64,000 nt of DNA, from the NCBI GenBank assembly GCA_964020085.1, contig OZ026600.1:13697135-13761134 (forward strand), in the 5' to 3' direction. A program made the position numbers and the translations under genes. Numbering within the stretch: position 1 is the first letter of the stretch; every line of letters starts with the position of its first letter. Below the pieces are notes generated by a model. That model saw only the letters and a list, made by a program, of their open reading frames with translations, did not search any database and was not told where the DNA came from. Origin of the DNA: Micromussa lordhowensis. Its lineage: Eukaryota; Cnidaria; Anthozoa; Scleractinia; Lobophylliidae. Shown one piece after another: positions 1-9,694 of this stretch.

Positions 1-616
1 TTTCCACCACTCGCTTTCGCGCCGGAGAAACAACCAATTTGCCATCCAAATATGTGTGGGGCTCAGATTCCTGTGCCCTTAAGTTCTCTGCCAAGAGGTC
101 CGCCAGCTCCACAAAAACCCCACTGGTTATTTTAGCGACCAGTTTTGCTGGAATTGGCGCGTAACCGGGACCGACTACAAAGGCCTTGCCGACCGAAGGC
201 GCGAAAGTCGAGGTGCCGGGTGCCGGCCACGCAGGAGAAACGAACGTGGGTGGTGTAGAAATAGCCATGAGCGGCGGCTGACCAAGTGCGGTGAACACCG
301 GATTTCCTACCGTCGAATAAGTCGAAATAAACGAGGGAACAACAACATTACCTGACGTGGTGGACGAGCTTGCAATCGAGGAACTCGCCACGTTCGAAGC
401 GTGCGCCATGCCCCCGAATGACTGAACTGCAGCGCTGGTCGACGAACTCGTCGCTCCATTCGCCTGAAACGCTGCAAGAATTTGGGGAAGCGACTGTCCT
501 AGCGCTTGAGAGAGCGCTTGGGAAAGAGTCTCGCTGGAGATGGAGAATATGGGCGGCGAAGCCGATGAGGTTGTCGCGACCGAGGAGGTGTTTGTTTCGC
601 CCGACGACGACGCCAT
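1..616 (-). CDS. Gag-like ORF of a retroelement (partial, runs off left edge)
   Basis: Reading the minus strand from an ATG at 616 gives an uninterrupted frame of 205 codons to the window edge, with no stop. The first ~100 residues are rich in Ser, Ala and Thr. A compact region follows with the motif GPGYAPIPAKLVAKI and then an acidic 'ELADLLAENL' stretch. I recall this motif from Gag-like first ORFs of tyrosine-recombinase retroelements in fish and corals; that assignment is from memory. The GC content is clearly higher than in the AT-rich flanks, which fits a recently inserted or selected coding sequence. The rest of the element would lie left of the window. A host gene is the alternative. 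Confidence 0.55.
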   Translation of the reverse strand, partial: MASSSGETNTSSVATTSSASPPIFSISSETLSQALSQALGQSLPQILAAFQANGATSSSTSAAVQSFGGMAHASNVASSSIASSSTTSGNVVVPSFISTYSTVGNPVFTALGQPPLMAISTPPTFVSPAWPAPGTSTFAPSVGKAFVVGPGYAPIPAKLVAKITSGVFVELADLLAENLRAQESEPHTYLDGKLVVSPARKRVVE

Positions 617-955
617 GAAATCGTCCCAATGCAGCGCGGCTGTGAGGCTGTTCCGAGTAGACCGTGGCATAAAAAACAGACGCAAAGACACGCACAAGTA
701 AAACGCAAATAACAGCTAGATCGGAGAGCTAGATGACGACTGCTCTCGGCCACGCTGGCTGACAGAACTCCACGCACTGCCAAACCTACGCCACATGGGT
801 GACACACTGCACTAATGCGCATGCGCTTCAAACTGACCTCTGACCGCGGGTACTGTTGGCGCTCTTTGTTGTTAACTCCTTTAAATTGCATTTAAATACA
901 TTTAACATGTTATGCCGTGACACAGATGTTCTCGTCCTTAGGGTTAGGGTTTGCA
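617..955. other. Spacer upstream of the gag-like ORF
   Basis: This stretch lies 5' of the minus-strand gag-like ORF and may hold its leader or LTR. I see no paired repeat that would prove an LTR. Two TTAGGG units near 938-950 are isolated and are not a telomeric array. Confidence 0.4.
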
Positions 956-1255
956 GGTATCGGCAAGCAATCAGCCTTGAAAATCTTTGACAGTTCGTCG
1001 AAGCTCATCGAACATCTAGGTGAACATAGCCCACCAGAGGAAAGCATCTTGGCTGACGCTGAAGCATTTGTCTGCCAGCTGTACAACCATGGGACAGACA
1101 GAATAGATATCAACAAAGAGAGAGCAGCAGCATTTTGCAAGGTAAAAAAGAACCTTGATTCCCTTCCTCCAACAAAGGATGCTTTGCATCTTCATATACG
1201 GCATGCGAAATTCCAGTGCATCATATGGAAAAAAGCAAAAGAGCTCCCAATGTGT
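956..1255 (+). pseudogene. Exon-like coding fragment of unknown function
   Basis: A frame opens directly after a good acceptor (polypyrimidine tract ending in TTTGCAG at 955) and runs ~100 codons. It has an acidic 'DAEAFVCQLY' segment and, near the end, 'LPPTKDALHLHIRHAKFQC'. I remember this pattern (a Cys-containing helix, then LPPT-x-x-x-L ... A-x-Q-C) from uncharacterised multi-copy proteins in corals and hydra, often next to transposons. No function is known to me. The frame continues through the adjacent tRNA-like sequence without a donor site, so the copy is probably a stranded exon. Confidence 0.4.
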
Positions 1256-1294
1256 GGCTTCATAGCTCAGTTGGTAGAGCATCGCACCGGTATC

Positions 1295-1327
<33 letters not shown>
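1256..1327 (+). tRNA. tRNA-like gene or tRNA-derived repeat, Thr (GGT) by position
   Basis: The 72-nt cloverleaf can be drawn directly. The acceptor stem is perfect (GGCTTCA/TGAAGCC), the D stem is GCTC/GAGC, and the T arm is ACGGG-TTCGAAT-CCCGT with a good B box. The anticodon stem has an A-C mismatch at 31-39, and position 33 is C instead of the invariant T. The anticodon position reads GGT, a Thr isoacceptor normally absent in animals, where AGT is used. These defects favour a repeat or pseudo-tRNA over a working tRNA. An open frame through it encodes 'FIAQLVEHRTGIAEVTGSNP', which I recognise as a recurrent spurious peptide in coral gene sets. Confidence 0.6.
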
Positions 1328-1328
<1 letters not shown>

Positions 1329-1884
1329 TGATTTTTTTTCAGGCTTCTTCTTTCCAGTTGCTTAAATTGGAAAATTCACTGCGATGATCATTCTTCACTT
1401 TAATCAGTGACTTTATTTGCTACCTTCTATAACTAGTAAGACAATCTCAGTAAGTACAGAGTGTAATTTATGGCTCTGGTAGAGTAGTTACACAGGTCCT
1501 CTGCCATTCTCTCCCTTGGTAGTCAACTTGGCCTTTTCCCTTTGCAGAATATGAGTGGATAAAAACTTGATAAGGCATAATCTTAGTAGTGTGTATGTTT
1601 CTATCAAGGCCCAAAAATAAGCTTTCAATTACTATTTGTCAAGATGGCTTTAAATATTATTGTGGTGTTTTTGTTGAGTTTTGCTCACTATTAAATTAAA
1701 TACATGTATGAAGAACTAGCAACTGTGACAATTTTACTTTTCACGCCATTTGTAACTTGATACTTTTGTTTTCCTGGCCAAGTTATGCAACATGATACCA
1801 TTGTTTCCTTTCCAAGTGTATTTTTTACTCACTGCTGGAGATAAATGTCGATAAATGAAATAAAACTATAAAAGTTAGAGATAA
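1328..1884. other. AT-rich intronic sequence without recognised gene
   Basis: I see no coding frame, splice pair or clear repeat. It lies between the tRNA-like repeat and the Penelope-like fragment. Confidence 0.4.
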
Positions 1885-2440
1885 CAAGTTAAACCGACGT
1901 TTCGGAGTAGACATCACTCCATTATCAAGGTAAAAAATGTTCTATGATGCTAAAATTACAGTATTAAAAACGATTGATGCTAAGAATTAACATAATAAGC
2001 ACATGCGAAATTGGCTATAAAAATACTTTAGCACGAATGGAATCCGTTTGCACATTCAGGCTTGGCTTAAGTGTTCTTATAAATAACATTTCATACACTA
2101 AGCAGTCAAATTTGTTTTTACATTTTTTGAGCACCTCAAAGCGTTTAAGCAGGTCCTGAGGGATCGTCCCATGTGCGTTCTTATAGTGTTTGGCAATGGC
2201 CGAGGACTGATGTTTGTGTCCCTTTACACGATTGTGTAAATGTTCGCGTGTGTAGCCTACATAACCTTCATCACAAAGGTCACATTGAAATTTATATACA
2301 ACACACTGCTGATTTATGATCAGCGGCTTTGCCTCTTTCACTTTCAGTTCCTGTTCCTGTTCAAGTTTTCTGCTGGTAAATACAGGCTGAATGGTTTTGT
2401 TTACTTTCAGGCTCAAATCCTTAAGTTGTTTTTTTTACAA
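1885..2440 (-). mobile_element. Penelope-like element fragment with GIY-YIG endonuclease
   Basis: The minus-strand ORF (2416-2015, 133 residues) carries the zinc-linked GIY-YIG nuclease typical of Penelope-like retroelements. It has C-x2-C-x3-GYVGYT, then RVKGHK, HYKNAHG and a distal E-x-L-F-I motif. The nuclease nicks target DNA and lies C-terminal to the reverse transcriptase. No reverse transcriptase is seen here, so this is a 5'-truncated copy. Downstream on the minus strand, 1930-1893 has a short hairpin followed by CCGAAACGTCGG, as found near Penelope ends. The ORF itself is open. Confidence 0.8.
1893..1935 (-). ncRNA. Possible degenerate hammerhead-ribozyme-like motif
   Basis: On the minus strand, a GTGATGT box, a GTCTACTCC stem region and CCGAAACGTC follow in order. 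This resembles the CTGATGA-stem-GAAAC core known from Penelope-like elements. The first core box deviates at two positions, so it is probably inactive if it is related at all. Confidence 0.25.
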
Positions 2441-2591
2441 ATTCTGCTGAGTTTTGGTCTTTAAATGGCAAGACTACTCGAACCGTGTTATCCGTCCCTT
2501 GGGCTGTTGATAAAGGTCGTGGTTGTGAAAAAGTGAAAGAGGCAAAGCCGCTGATCATAAATCAGCAGTGTGTTGTATATAAATTTCAATG
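2284..2591. repeat. Inverted partial duplication within the Penelope fragment
   Basis: About 60 bp at 2284-2344, within the GIY-YIG ORF, recurs as an essentially perfect reverse complement at 2531-2591. The arms are separated by ~186 bp. This indicates a local inverted duplication or a second, oppositely oriented insertion. Confidence 0.8.
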
Positions 2592-2732
2592 ACATTATGA
2601 CGAACCAACATAAAGGATTCGAGATCTATGAACTGAAATATCAATCAAATACTAATGCAAACATAATGGCTCCCCTTCGTAACAAGTTTGGACTAAAAAA
2701 CTCCAACAAGAACAAACTACTGGAATGTAAAT

Positions 2733-3620
2733 GTGTCAGGCAGACATCTCACGATGTTATCAAAAACTAAAATCCATCAATTTGTAAAACATCTAGCTTG
2801 TACATGTACTCAATACATTTGGTACAAAAATGTGTTACTACATAATCAAGAGTGTACATCAACAAGGATGCGGATATCTTGCTTGATATCAGAAAATAAG
2901 GAATTTGTAAAAGACGTGAACAAAATTATCTTCAATTTTATCTGGAAGGGGAAGGATAAAGTCAAACTTCTTGATCTTATAAGTGACATTGTAGATGGGG
3001 GACTTAAAGATCCACATTTAGATTCTATAACAGAAACTCATAGAGTTCTTTGTTGCAAGAGGTTGGCAAGCAATCAACCAAGTAACTGGAAAAAAATTCT
3101 TCTGCACTATCTTGAACCTGTTCAGGCTAAATTTATCTTATGTTGTGATTTTGATTTGAAGAAATTGCCTATAAAGCTTCCAGCATTTTACAACGAATGC
3201 TTTTAAAGTTTCGCAAAATGTTCCACAGCAAATCACATAAGTTTTGCAAGATCGAAATAGACACGATCTTTCAAAAGCTACTGTGTGGAACAATAAATTT
3301 ATTTGTATCGGGGGAAAATCTGTGTATTTCAGAGATCTCAACCAAGACTTGGAACAAGGAAAATTAATGGGGGCCGTAAATTCTTGGAAATAAAGGTCCA
3401 AAAACCGCCTATCTTTGTGCCTATCAACGGCTTTTATCGTCCCAGTGTATTTAAACATTTTAAACATGTGGGATTCTGATAAAACATTGTATTTTTAAGT
3501 GGAAGTGTTTCATGTGTTACAGAACGTTTGTTTGCTACCAGTTTGTAAAAGAATAAGAAATTGTGATCTCTGGAGAAAAGAAGGGACCATCGTTGTGTCA
3601 AACCAAGTCCCGATAACACA
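2733..3620 (+). mobile_element. L1/Tx1-like LINE ORF2 C-terminal fragment
   Basis: The frame 2733-3206 encodes the region after the reverse transcriptase fingers and palm of L1-type elements. Landmarks are 'NKIIFNFIWKGKDKVK', 'DGGLKDPHLDSI' and 'SNWKKILLHYLEPV'. The similarity continues past the stop at 3206 in shifted frames to about 3400 ('IYLYRGKICVFQRS'), with at least one stop and one frameshift. The element is 5'-truncated and has lost its endonuclease and catalytic YxDD region. Confidence 0.75.
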
Positions 3621-4306
3621 CTGATTTAGTTGAGACACGTAGCACTTCATTCGCTTGTTCTAAGGAAGCAACATGAATGCAGGACGACAATTTTGTAAAA
3701 AAATACTTGTCAAACAACTAGCAGATACTGATTTCAAAGATTTCAGTTCACTGAATTCACATTTTGAAAATGCTACACGCTCAAGTGCTCAAACCAAACT
3801 TTACTTTAGAAGAGACGCGTTATTAATCAAAGGTGTATCTCTAGCTATGACCTACAGATTAAAAACTCAGTTTAATGGGATCACAGTTTCCACTGTTTAC
3901 AGATGAACCATTTTCCAGGTTTAGTGGCTCACAGCCACTTTGATTTATTATGGAAACACAAGAACAACAGTTATCATGCAATTGTCAGACTAACACAACA
4001 TGCCATCATGTGCAAGAGGAAGTGAGGGTAAACCAGCTTTCTGCCATGTATTTAAAAAAAAGTGTGGCATCCAGGAACAAAACAAAAGGAACATTGCAGC
4101 AGCAATCTTCTTCATGGGTGAGAATTTCAAAAATTGCATGCAAGAGCTTAGACTCCAGACTACATGCACCAATAAAAAAATTGAACCACCCTAAGAGCAA
4201 AAATTCTACCACCTTTGGTAACCGTAATCACCTGAGTGATCCAAAAATCTCTCTAAGCTAACAAAGTCATGCATAGATCCATACTTTGAATTAAAATAAT
4301 AGAAGA
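3621..4306. other. Unassigned stretch with weak ORFs
   Basis: The plus frame 3673-3906 (77 codons) and overlapping frames at 3950-4261 show no motif I recognise and have no splice context. They could be tail debris of the preceding LINE or another decayed element. Confidence 0.3.
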
Positions 4307-4593
4307 GGCAGCGTGGCCGAGTGATCAGCGCGTCGGACTCGCAATCCAGCGGTCCCGGGTTCGAGTCCCGCTCTGGCCACTAGCTGGATTTGTTTCACGG
4401 AACGCCCGAGTTCAAATCCTCAGCCACACTTGTAAATAGCCAACTGGTCTGCCTCCGGCCAGTTGGGATTCTTAACAATGTTATGTTTAATTTGAATTAT
4501 TTGTTTCAGCTGTTTGAGTGGCATGCCTGTAAACTAGCTTGGTGTAGCTAAGTGCATGTCCACTATAAACAAACATTTGACATTTGACATTTG
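4307..4593 (+). mobile_element. tRNA-derived SINE
   Basis: The head is tRNA-like, with a pol III A box (TGGCCGAGTGAT, 4314-4325) and B box (GGTTCGAGTCC, 4358-4368). An unrelated body of ~200 bp follows and ends in three tandem ACATTTG units (4573-4593), the usual short-repeat SINE tail. The body includes the segment GGCCAGTTGGGATTCTTAAC, which I recall as abundant in coral genomes. It transposes with LINE-encoded machinery and has no ORF. Confidence 0.8.
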
Positions 4594-4660
4594 TAACAGA
4601 AATTACACACCACATAAAAGATAATTGTGTCAATTTCCTACATAATGGTGGTAAACAAAC

Positions 4661-4744
4661 CTTCATCCATCCTTTAATGTCTTGCTCAGCAACTGAGATT
4701 TCTTCCTTATGAGAACTTGCCATTTTCTCTATAAATTCCATTAC
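4661..4744 (-). CDS. THADA: THADA-like gene, internal exon 8 of 8 seen
   Basis: The minus-strand exon of 84 nt (28 codons, phase 0-0) has acceptor AACTTCAG|GTAATGG and donor ATGAAG|GTTTGT. The peptide runs VMEFIEKMASSHKEE to KGWMK. It matches the THADA segment that follows the 'KGKY' region, where the vertebrate protein has a similar helix followed by a Trp-containing stretch. The preceding exon (18830-19020) ends in phase 0, which fits. The 14-kb intron between them holds the SINEs, the composite array, the hAT copy and the THAP copy. The next exon is not found in 1-4660 and probably lies outside. Confidence 0.75.
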
Positions 4745-4837
4745 CTGAAGTTAAAAAAGTTTGAAGATCACAAGTATTAACCAGATGCTAACTCCATGCC
4801 TTCACTAACAATAATAATAAGTATAGGAAATAGCATG

Positions 4838-4988
4838 GTTTCTAGGGGTATTTGGGATAAATACCGCGAGTGATATTTCAAAATTCGCCAAAATATCACG
4901 AGCCGCCGCGGCGAGTGATATTTGGAGAGTTTTGAAATATCACGAGCCGGTATTTATCCCAAATACCCCGAAGAAACGGTGCTATTTT
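4838..4988. repeat. Long imperfect palindrome (MITE-like arm)
   Basis: The left arm contains GGGGTATTTGGGATAAATACC and the right arm its complement GGTATTTATCCCAAATACCCC. Between them are nested copies of CGAGTGATATTT and ATATCACGAG. The unit can fold into a ~150-nt hairpin. It forms the left flank of the element described next. Confidence 0.75.
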
Positions 4989-5786
4989 TTGTTTATACTA
5001 CAAGGCAAAGAAATTTCGCATCTTGTGACGCTGTTTAGTCACGCACGAGTGATTGGTTTTACTACAACATGTGATCAAACATGTGATCGCACAAAGGTCA
5101 CACATGTTCAAATGATTTTCGCTTCAACTGCGATAAAACAGTACTTGAATACCTGTAAATATCTTTTGAAGGGTACATTTTGAACAGCCTAATCGTCATT
5201 CGAAGTTTATCAATAGATTTTTTAACCGATTCTGCTTGTGGAACTTGGACTTTGGGCTTTCATTTAAGCAGCAGGCCGTGAAAATTGTTGGCTATTTATC
5301 GTTTCTTTGGTCACCACAGCAGCGGAAAATAGTTTCCAGCGGACGACGTTTACTTCTGGTTGCCTGTGCCTCTGAACTGTTGAATAAAGACTGAAAGGAA
5401 CCGTTTTTCGTTCTCTCACCTTCTTCGATAGCAGTTAAAAGAGCGCTCGACGATAAAGCTATGCACCGAACTTCGTCAGCTGAGTTGGTTCGTGTTGCAG
5501 CTCACTGAAAATATCAGGACTGTATCCTTTGCCTTCCACCATAAATCGACGAAACATTGACCTAGATCTTTGTACATTCTTTGCTGTTTCCATATCTTGG
5601 TAATTTCCTTTAGCTCGTGCAGTTTTTTCCACAGAATTTTGAAAATCTTTCCGCCATATTGTTTCGATCATTTAGGTTTCCATGGAAACTGAAATTTTTA
5701 CATGCAAGTATTTCAAATTTGGCAGAAATACTACTGGTCTTAGCCAATCGCATTTGAGAAATTTCTTAGCCTGTAGTATAACAGTA
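4988..5786 (-). mobile_element. Non-autonomous element with inverted ends and a recombinase-like exon remnant
   Basis: TTTATACTACAAGGCAAAGA at 4990 has an imperfect inverted copy at 5757-5782. On the minus strand an ATG at 5657 opens 'MAERFSKFC', and the same frame continues with GNSKECTKI to about 5450 through five or more stops. This resembles the N-terminal exon of multi-copy cnidarian genes related to tyrosine-recombinase (Crypton-like) proteins. The assignment is from memory and is moderate at best. A different frame (5671-5459) is open but has no family resemblance. Confidence 0.45.
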
Positions 5787-6879
5787 GTAATAATAATGTA
5801 ATAATAAAAAATTATTATTATATTATTGTCTGCTAAATTAGTCATGGCAGCGTAAGTAATTTTATTGTCAGTTTGAACTTTGGTGCTACATTCATAAAAT
5901 TGTCACTTTTAGTGAGAAACAGATGACACATGGCAAGCAGATGGTTTTTAGCCATTCAAATGGATACACATTAGTGTACATTTTTGTATGAGAGGTCACT
6001 TACAATGTATAAAAAACTGTGTATAAACTGCAAATCATGGTAGTTCAAAATATATTTCATTCTTCGATCCTTGTCAGTTGTCCGTCATTTTGAAAATATC
6101 ACTTTGTTCATGTATAAACCGTTAAAATAGCCCACATGTTCTTTGCCTTCAGGTAAGTTGCCACAAGATAATTATCGTATCTCTGTGAGAGTGCAAGGCC
6201 ATTCGTGACCATCGCACATGAAATTGGAAAATAGTTGTTCTTAGTGTTCATCCTTCTGCTATTCTGTTTATCCTAACGCCTTCAGTATTTGTCCTAGCAT
6301 GGCACCATTGGAACAAAAACTGGTAACGTTCATTTGAAATTTCTGTATTTTGTTGTTATGTTTATCCCTATAATGTTTCCGCCCCATTGTTCTTCCATTC
6401 TGTTGAGTGACTTTGTATGTTCCTTGTGCTCATCAATATTCTCCCACGTAGACTTTGTTAGGCTTGGTACACTTGATCTGTTAAGCTGGTGTTGCAATTG
6501 AGGGATTGCTCCAGAAGTCTGATCCATGTAATCTGCTACAGTGTGAAAGAGAAGACTGCCTGGTATGCAGAACAGAAAGTGCCAAGTGATAGACAAAGGC
6601 GGACTTATCAAAAGATCAAGTGTACCAAAGTGTAACAACATCTACATGTATGTGGGACAAACATCGAGTATTGGGGCAAGAGTAGAATGAATACCGGCCA
6701 CGGTCATGGCTACTATTATCTTAAAATATGACACTACCGTATGTCACATCGGCGCATGGGCAAGCATGACAAATACGTTCACAATGGTGTGTAGGCAGGC
6801 ATGACATCCAAAGGTTTTATGTGATACCTGTATACTCAAAAGCCACACATGTCCAATACTCTCAACCAGATTCCAGTTC
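5787..6879. other. AT-rich intronic stretch, no gene recognised
   Basis: It begins with a short TAA/TTA microsatellite (5787-5826). No splice pair, conserved frame or clear repeat is visible. The minus ORF 6641-6330 has no motif. Confidence 0.4.
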
Positions 6880-7090
6880 AGAAAACCTAGAGTCCGATGG
6901 AGTCTAGTCGGAAACCATTTGAGTTAACGGAAGTCTAGTCATATGATGAAACCGGAAGTGTTGATTCTTTGAGAGGAGAAGGGTTGGAAAGTAGTCCGAT
7001 GGAGTCCACTGGATCCATTGGAGACAAAAAGATTCCGATGGAATCTGTGGTAGTCTAGTCGGGCCATGAGTCAAAACAAGCATACTGCAC
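6880..7090. repeat. Left CCGATGGA-motif cluster of the composite array
   Basis: GTCCGATGGAGTC occurs at about 6893 and 6992, with TTCCGATGGAATC near 7031. These are interleaved with three AGTCTAGTC copies. The same CCGATGGA word dominates the tandem array at 10080-10950, so this cluster looks like the opposite edge of one structure. Confidence 0.6.
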
Positions 7091-7111
7091 TTGCACAAAT
7101 GGGGATAGCTA

Positions 7112-7950
7112 GAACGCCGGCAAAAAAACGACTAATACATAAACACTCCTCGTTCTTAAAACACAAAAAGGAATAGCTAGAGCAGTTAGTCGAACCGACC
7201 GATAAACGCCGGCAAAAAACGACTAATACATAAACACTCCTCATTCTTAAAACACAAAAAGGAATAGCTAGAGCAGTTAGTCAAACCGACCGATAAACGC
7301 CGGCGAAAAACGACTAATACATAAACACCGACCGATAAGCGCCGGCGAAAAACGACTAATACATAAACATTCCTCGTTCTAAAAACACAAAACGCCGGGT
7401 AAACAGTTTGTTGAAACGACCGATAAACGCCGGCGAAAAACGACTATACATAAACATTCCTCGTTCTAAAAACACAAAACGCCGGGTAAACAGTTTGTCG
7501 AAACGACCGATGAACGTGAAAGACCGCTTAAATCCATAAACATCCGCTTGCTTTAAAAACGTAAAACACTGCTCGTTCTTAAAACGCAAAAAGGAATAAC
7601 TAGAGCAGTTAGTCGAACCGACCGATAAACGCCGGCGAAAAACGAGTAATACATAAACATTCCTCGTTCTAAAAAGAACGCCGGCAAAAAACGACTAATA
7701 CATAAACACTCCTCGTTCTTAAAACACAAAAAGGAATAGCTATAGCAGTTAGTCGAACCGACCGATAAACGCCGGCGAAAAACGACTAATACATAAACAC
7801 CGACCGATCAACGCCGGCAAAAAACGAGTAGTACATAAACATTCCTCATTCTAAAAACGCAAAACGACTGGTAAACAGTTTGTCGAAACGACCGATGAAC
7901 GTGAAAGACCGCTTAAATCCATAAACATATCCTTGCTTTAAAAACTTAAA
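7112..7950. repeat. Modular satellite array (CGCCGGC-AAAAACGACTAATACATAAAC family)
   Basis: About nine head-to-tail modules begin AACGCCGGC[A/G]AAAAACGA and contain TACATAAACA, followed by CTCCTCGTTCT or a short bypass. Module lengths vary (~42, ~91, ~88, ~135-200 bp), because internal blocks such as GAGCAGTTAGTCGAACCGACC and GTAAACAGTTTGTCGAAACG are present or absent. More decayed copies continue to about 8220. Open frames within it are by-products of the repeat. Confidence 0.85.
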
Positions 7951-8462
7951 AGTTAGTATATACATAACATATTTCCAGAAACAATTTTGTTCCGAAAAAA
8001 CATAAAAGGGAGTTTAACCGTGAACCGGCTGATAGTTTACGCAATGCAAAAACCGCACATTAATGCATAATCTTTCCTCGTTTTAAAAACAGAAAAGGGA
8101 GTATAACAATTTTTTCCGCCTGTTTATTTGTGTTAGACTCAGCATCAAGAGGTAGGCGCATCGACTCTAGACGTAGGGGAACAGACAATCTGCGAAACGA
8201 CCCGTAGGCGAAACAACCGGTTCCCTACTGCAAGTGTCACAACTCATTCTTTAATTTCTAGGTAACGAACGAATTAACTGATATATCAATATATTAGAAT
8301 AAGCCACAACAAGTAACTGATCTTGTAATAAGATAACTCGTTCTTTAATATAATTGGGTTGGAAAAATATGCTCTGGTTCCAAAGAACCGCCATGTAATT
8401 GTAACTCAATTTTGTAACATAACTTCTAAAATGGCGTTTAGGTTTGTTCCATAGGTGGTTTT

Positions 8463-8775
8463 GTTAGTGCGATCCGATTTCTTCCTGGGCAGTTCATTGA
8501 GGTAGAAAGGCATCTTGTACTACCAAAAAAAATTGTGTAACATAACTTCCTTTAACTGCTACTGCGAAATTGCTGCCCATAGTGTTCATATTTATGCCAT
8601 GTTTCCTGTTAGCTTGGTGTTGTCAGTGCGATCCGATTTCTCTCTGGGCAGTTCGTTGCGGTGAACAAGCATCTCGTGCTACTAAAATAATTCTGTAACA
8701 TAATTCCTTTCAGTACTACTTCGAAATTGGTGCCCATGGTGTGCAAATTCGTTCAATGTTTTCCGGTTAGCAGGG
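8463..8775. repeat. Tandem ~156-bp duplication next to an ORF 3' end
   Basis: Two copies (8463-8621 and 8622-8774) share GTGCGATCCGATTTCT, a CTGGGCAGTTC block and AATT-TGTAACATAA. The start of a third copy (GATTTCTCTTTTGGCAGACC) lies inside the 3' end of the minus ORF at 8753-9187. The duplication therefore seems to extend outward from that ORF's C-terminal coding sequence. Confidence 0.7.
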
Positions 8776-9178
8776 AAGTTGATTTCTCTTTTGGCAGACC
8801 GTCGAGATGTAGCCATTTACCGTAATCCAGGTCAAAGTGGAACCAGCTGTGGCACTTCACATCAACATTGTTCAAAATAAAGTCCAGTTGCCGCGCTCGT
8901 TTTTCCACCTTGGTTGGTAGCCAACTTTGTGAAAGGAGTATCCAATGAGTAATCAGCTGCGGGGCAGAGCCATTCCCCAAACAAAACAGCATTAGTTTGA
9001 ATGTTTCCTTGTCGCCAATGGGTTTTGCCCAGAACATTCTTTGATATTCTTCTGGCCACGACTTTAAAGAAAAAAAAGCATTACCATTAATGCTTTCAAA
9101 CAGTTCCCTCCGCTCCGCAATTACTTCTTGTTTGCTTCGCAAACGAAACTTGGAACGATACTCATTCAGAGTTGCCAT
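8753..9178 (-). CDS. Small ORF of unknown family inside the composite array
   Basis: The minus-strand frame from ATG 9178 (MATLNEYRSK...) has 141 codons; an upstream in-frame ATG at 9187 adds three. It is rich in aromatic and charged residues (SLKSWPEEYQRMFW, CHSWFHFDLDYGKWLHLDG) and has a globular look, with no signal peptide or membrane segment. I do not recognise it. It lies among tandem repeats, and a partly similar stretch recurs about 500 bp to the right (9660-9700, CCAGAGTTGCAATG). It may belong to the repeat unit's own cargo. Confidence 0.4.
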   Translation of the reverse strand: MATLNEYRSKFRLRSKQEVIAERRELFESINGNAFFSLKSWPEEYQRMFWAKPIGDKETFKLMLFCLGNGSAPQLITHWILLSQSWLPTKVEKRARQLDFILNNVDVKCHSWFHFDLDYGKWLHLDGLPKEKSTSLLTGKH

Positions 9179-9694
9179 GTCAAGCAATGCTCAACTAGTG
9201 TCGATGTGTGTTGTGTTTTATGGGGATGGTGTTTTAAACATGACTGCCCGTCACACCACTTACGTTGTCTAAAAAATTAACGCACCTTCTTTGTTGTGGT
9301 CTGTACCGTCAAAGTTAAAGGGACTAATGAAAAAAAGAGTATTACCATTTACGCATTTCAACTATCTACATCATTAGCATATTTTTGTTGTTGTTCGGCA
9401 AATGAGATATACTATACAACCCATCCATGACCGCTATTTCTAAATCTGTTTTACAAGCGAGCTGTATATCAGCTATGTAAACATCGTTCTGTTTTAGCCT
9501 TTGCGTTTTTTTTCAAATAACGCGCATTCGTCGTTTTATTATTGTATATGATTGCCGCACTGATTTTATCGTTCAACTTATTTTCAATTGTTCTTTCAGT
9601 TCCTTGCCGCGTTAATCTATCTTATTGTCAATTATTTTTCTTGTTAGTTATCACAACGAAACTTGCTACGATAATCATCCAGAGTTGCAATGTC

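Noticed and set aside
938..951. TTAGGG-like telomere motif
   Set aside because: Only two units occur inside a splice-acceptor-like tract.
4307..4380. Functional tRNA gene
   Set aside because: The cloverleaf is imperfect and continues into a SINE body with a short-repeat tail.
7356..7589. Minus-strand 77-codon frame with internal peptide repeat
   Set aside because: It is a translation of the satellite units; the repeat in the peptide is only the DNA repeat.
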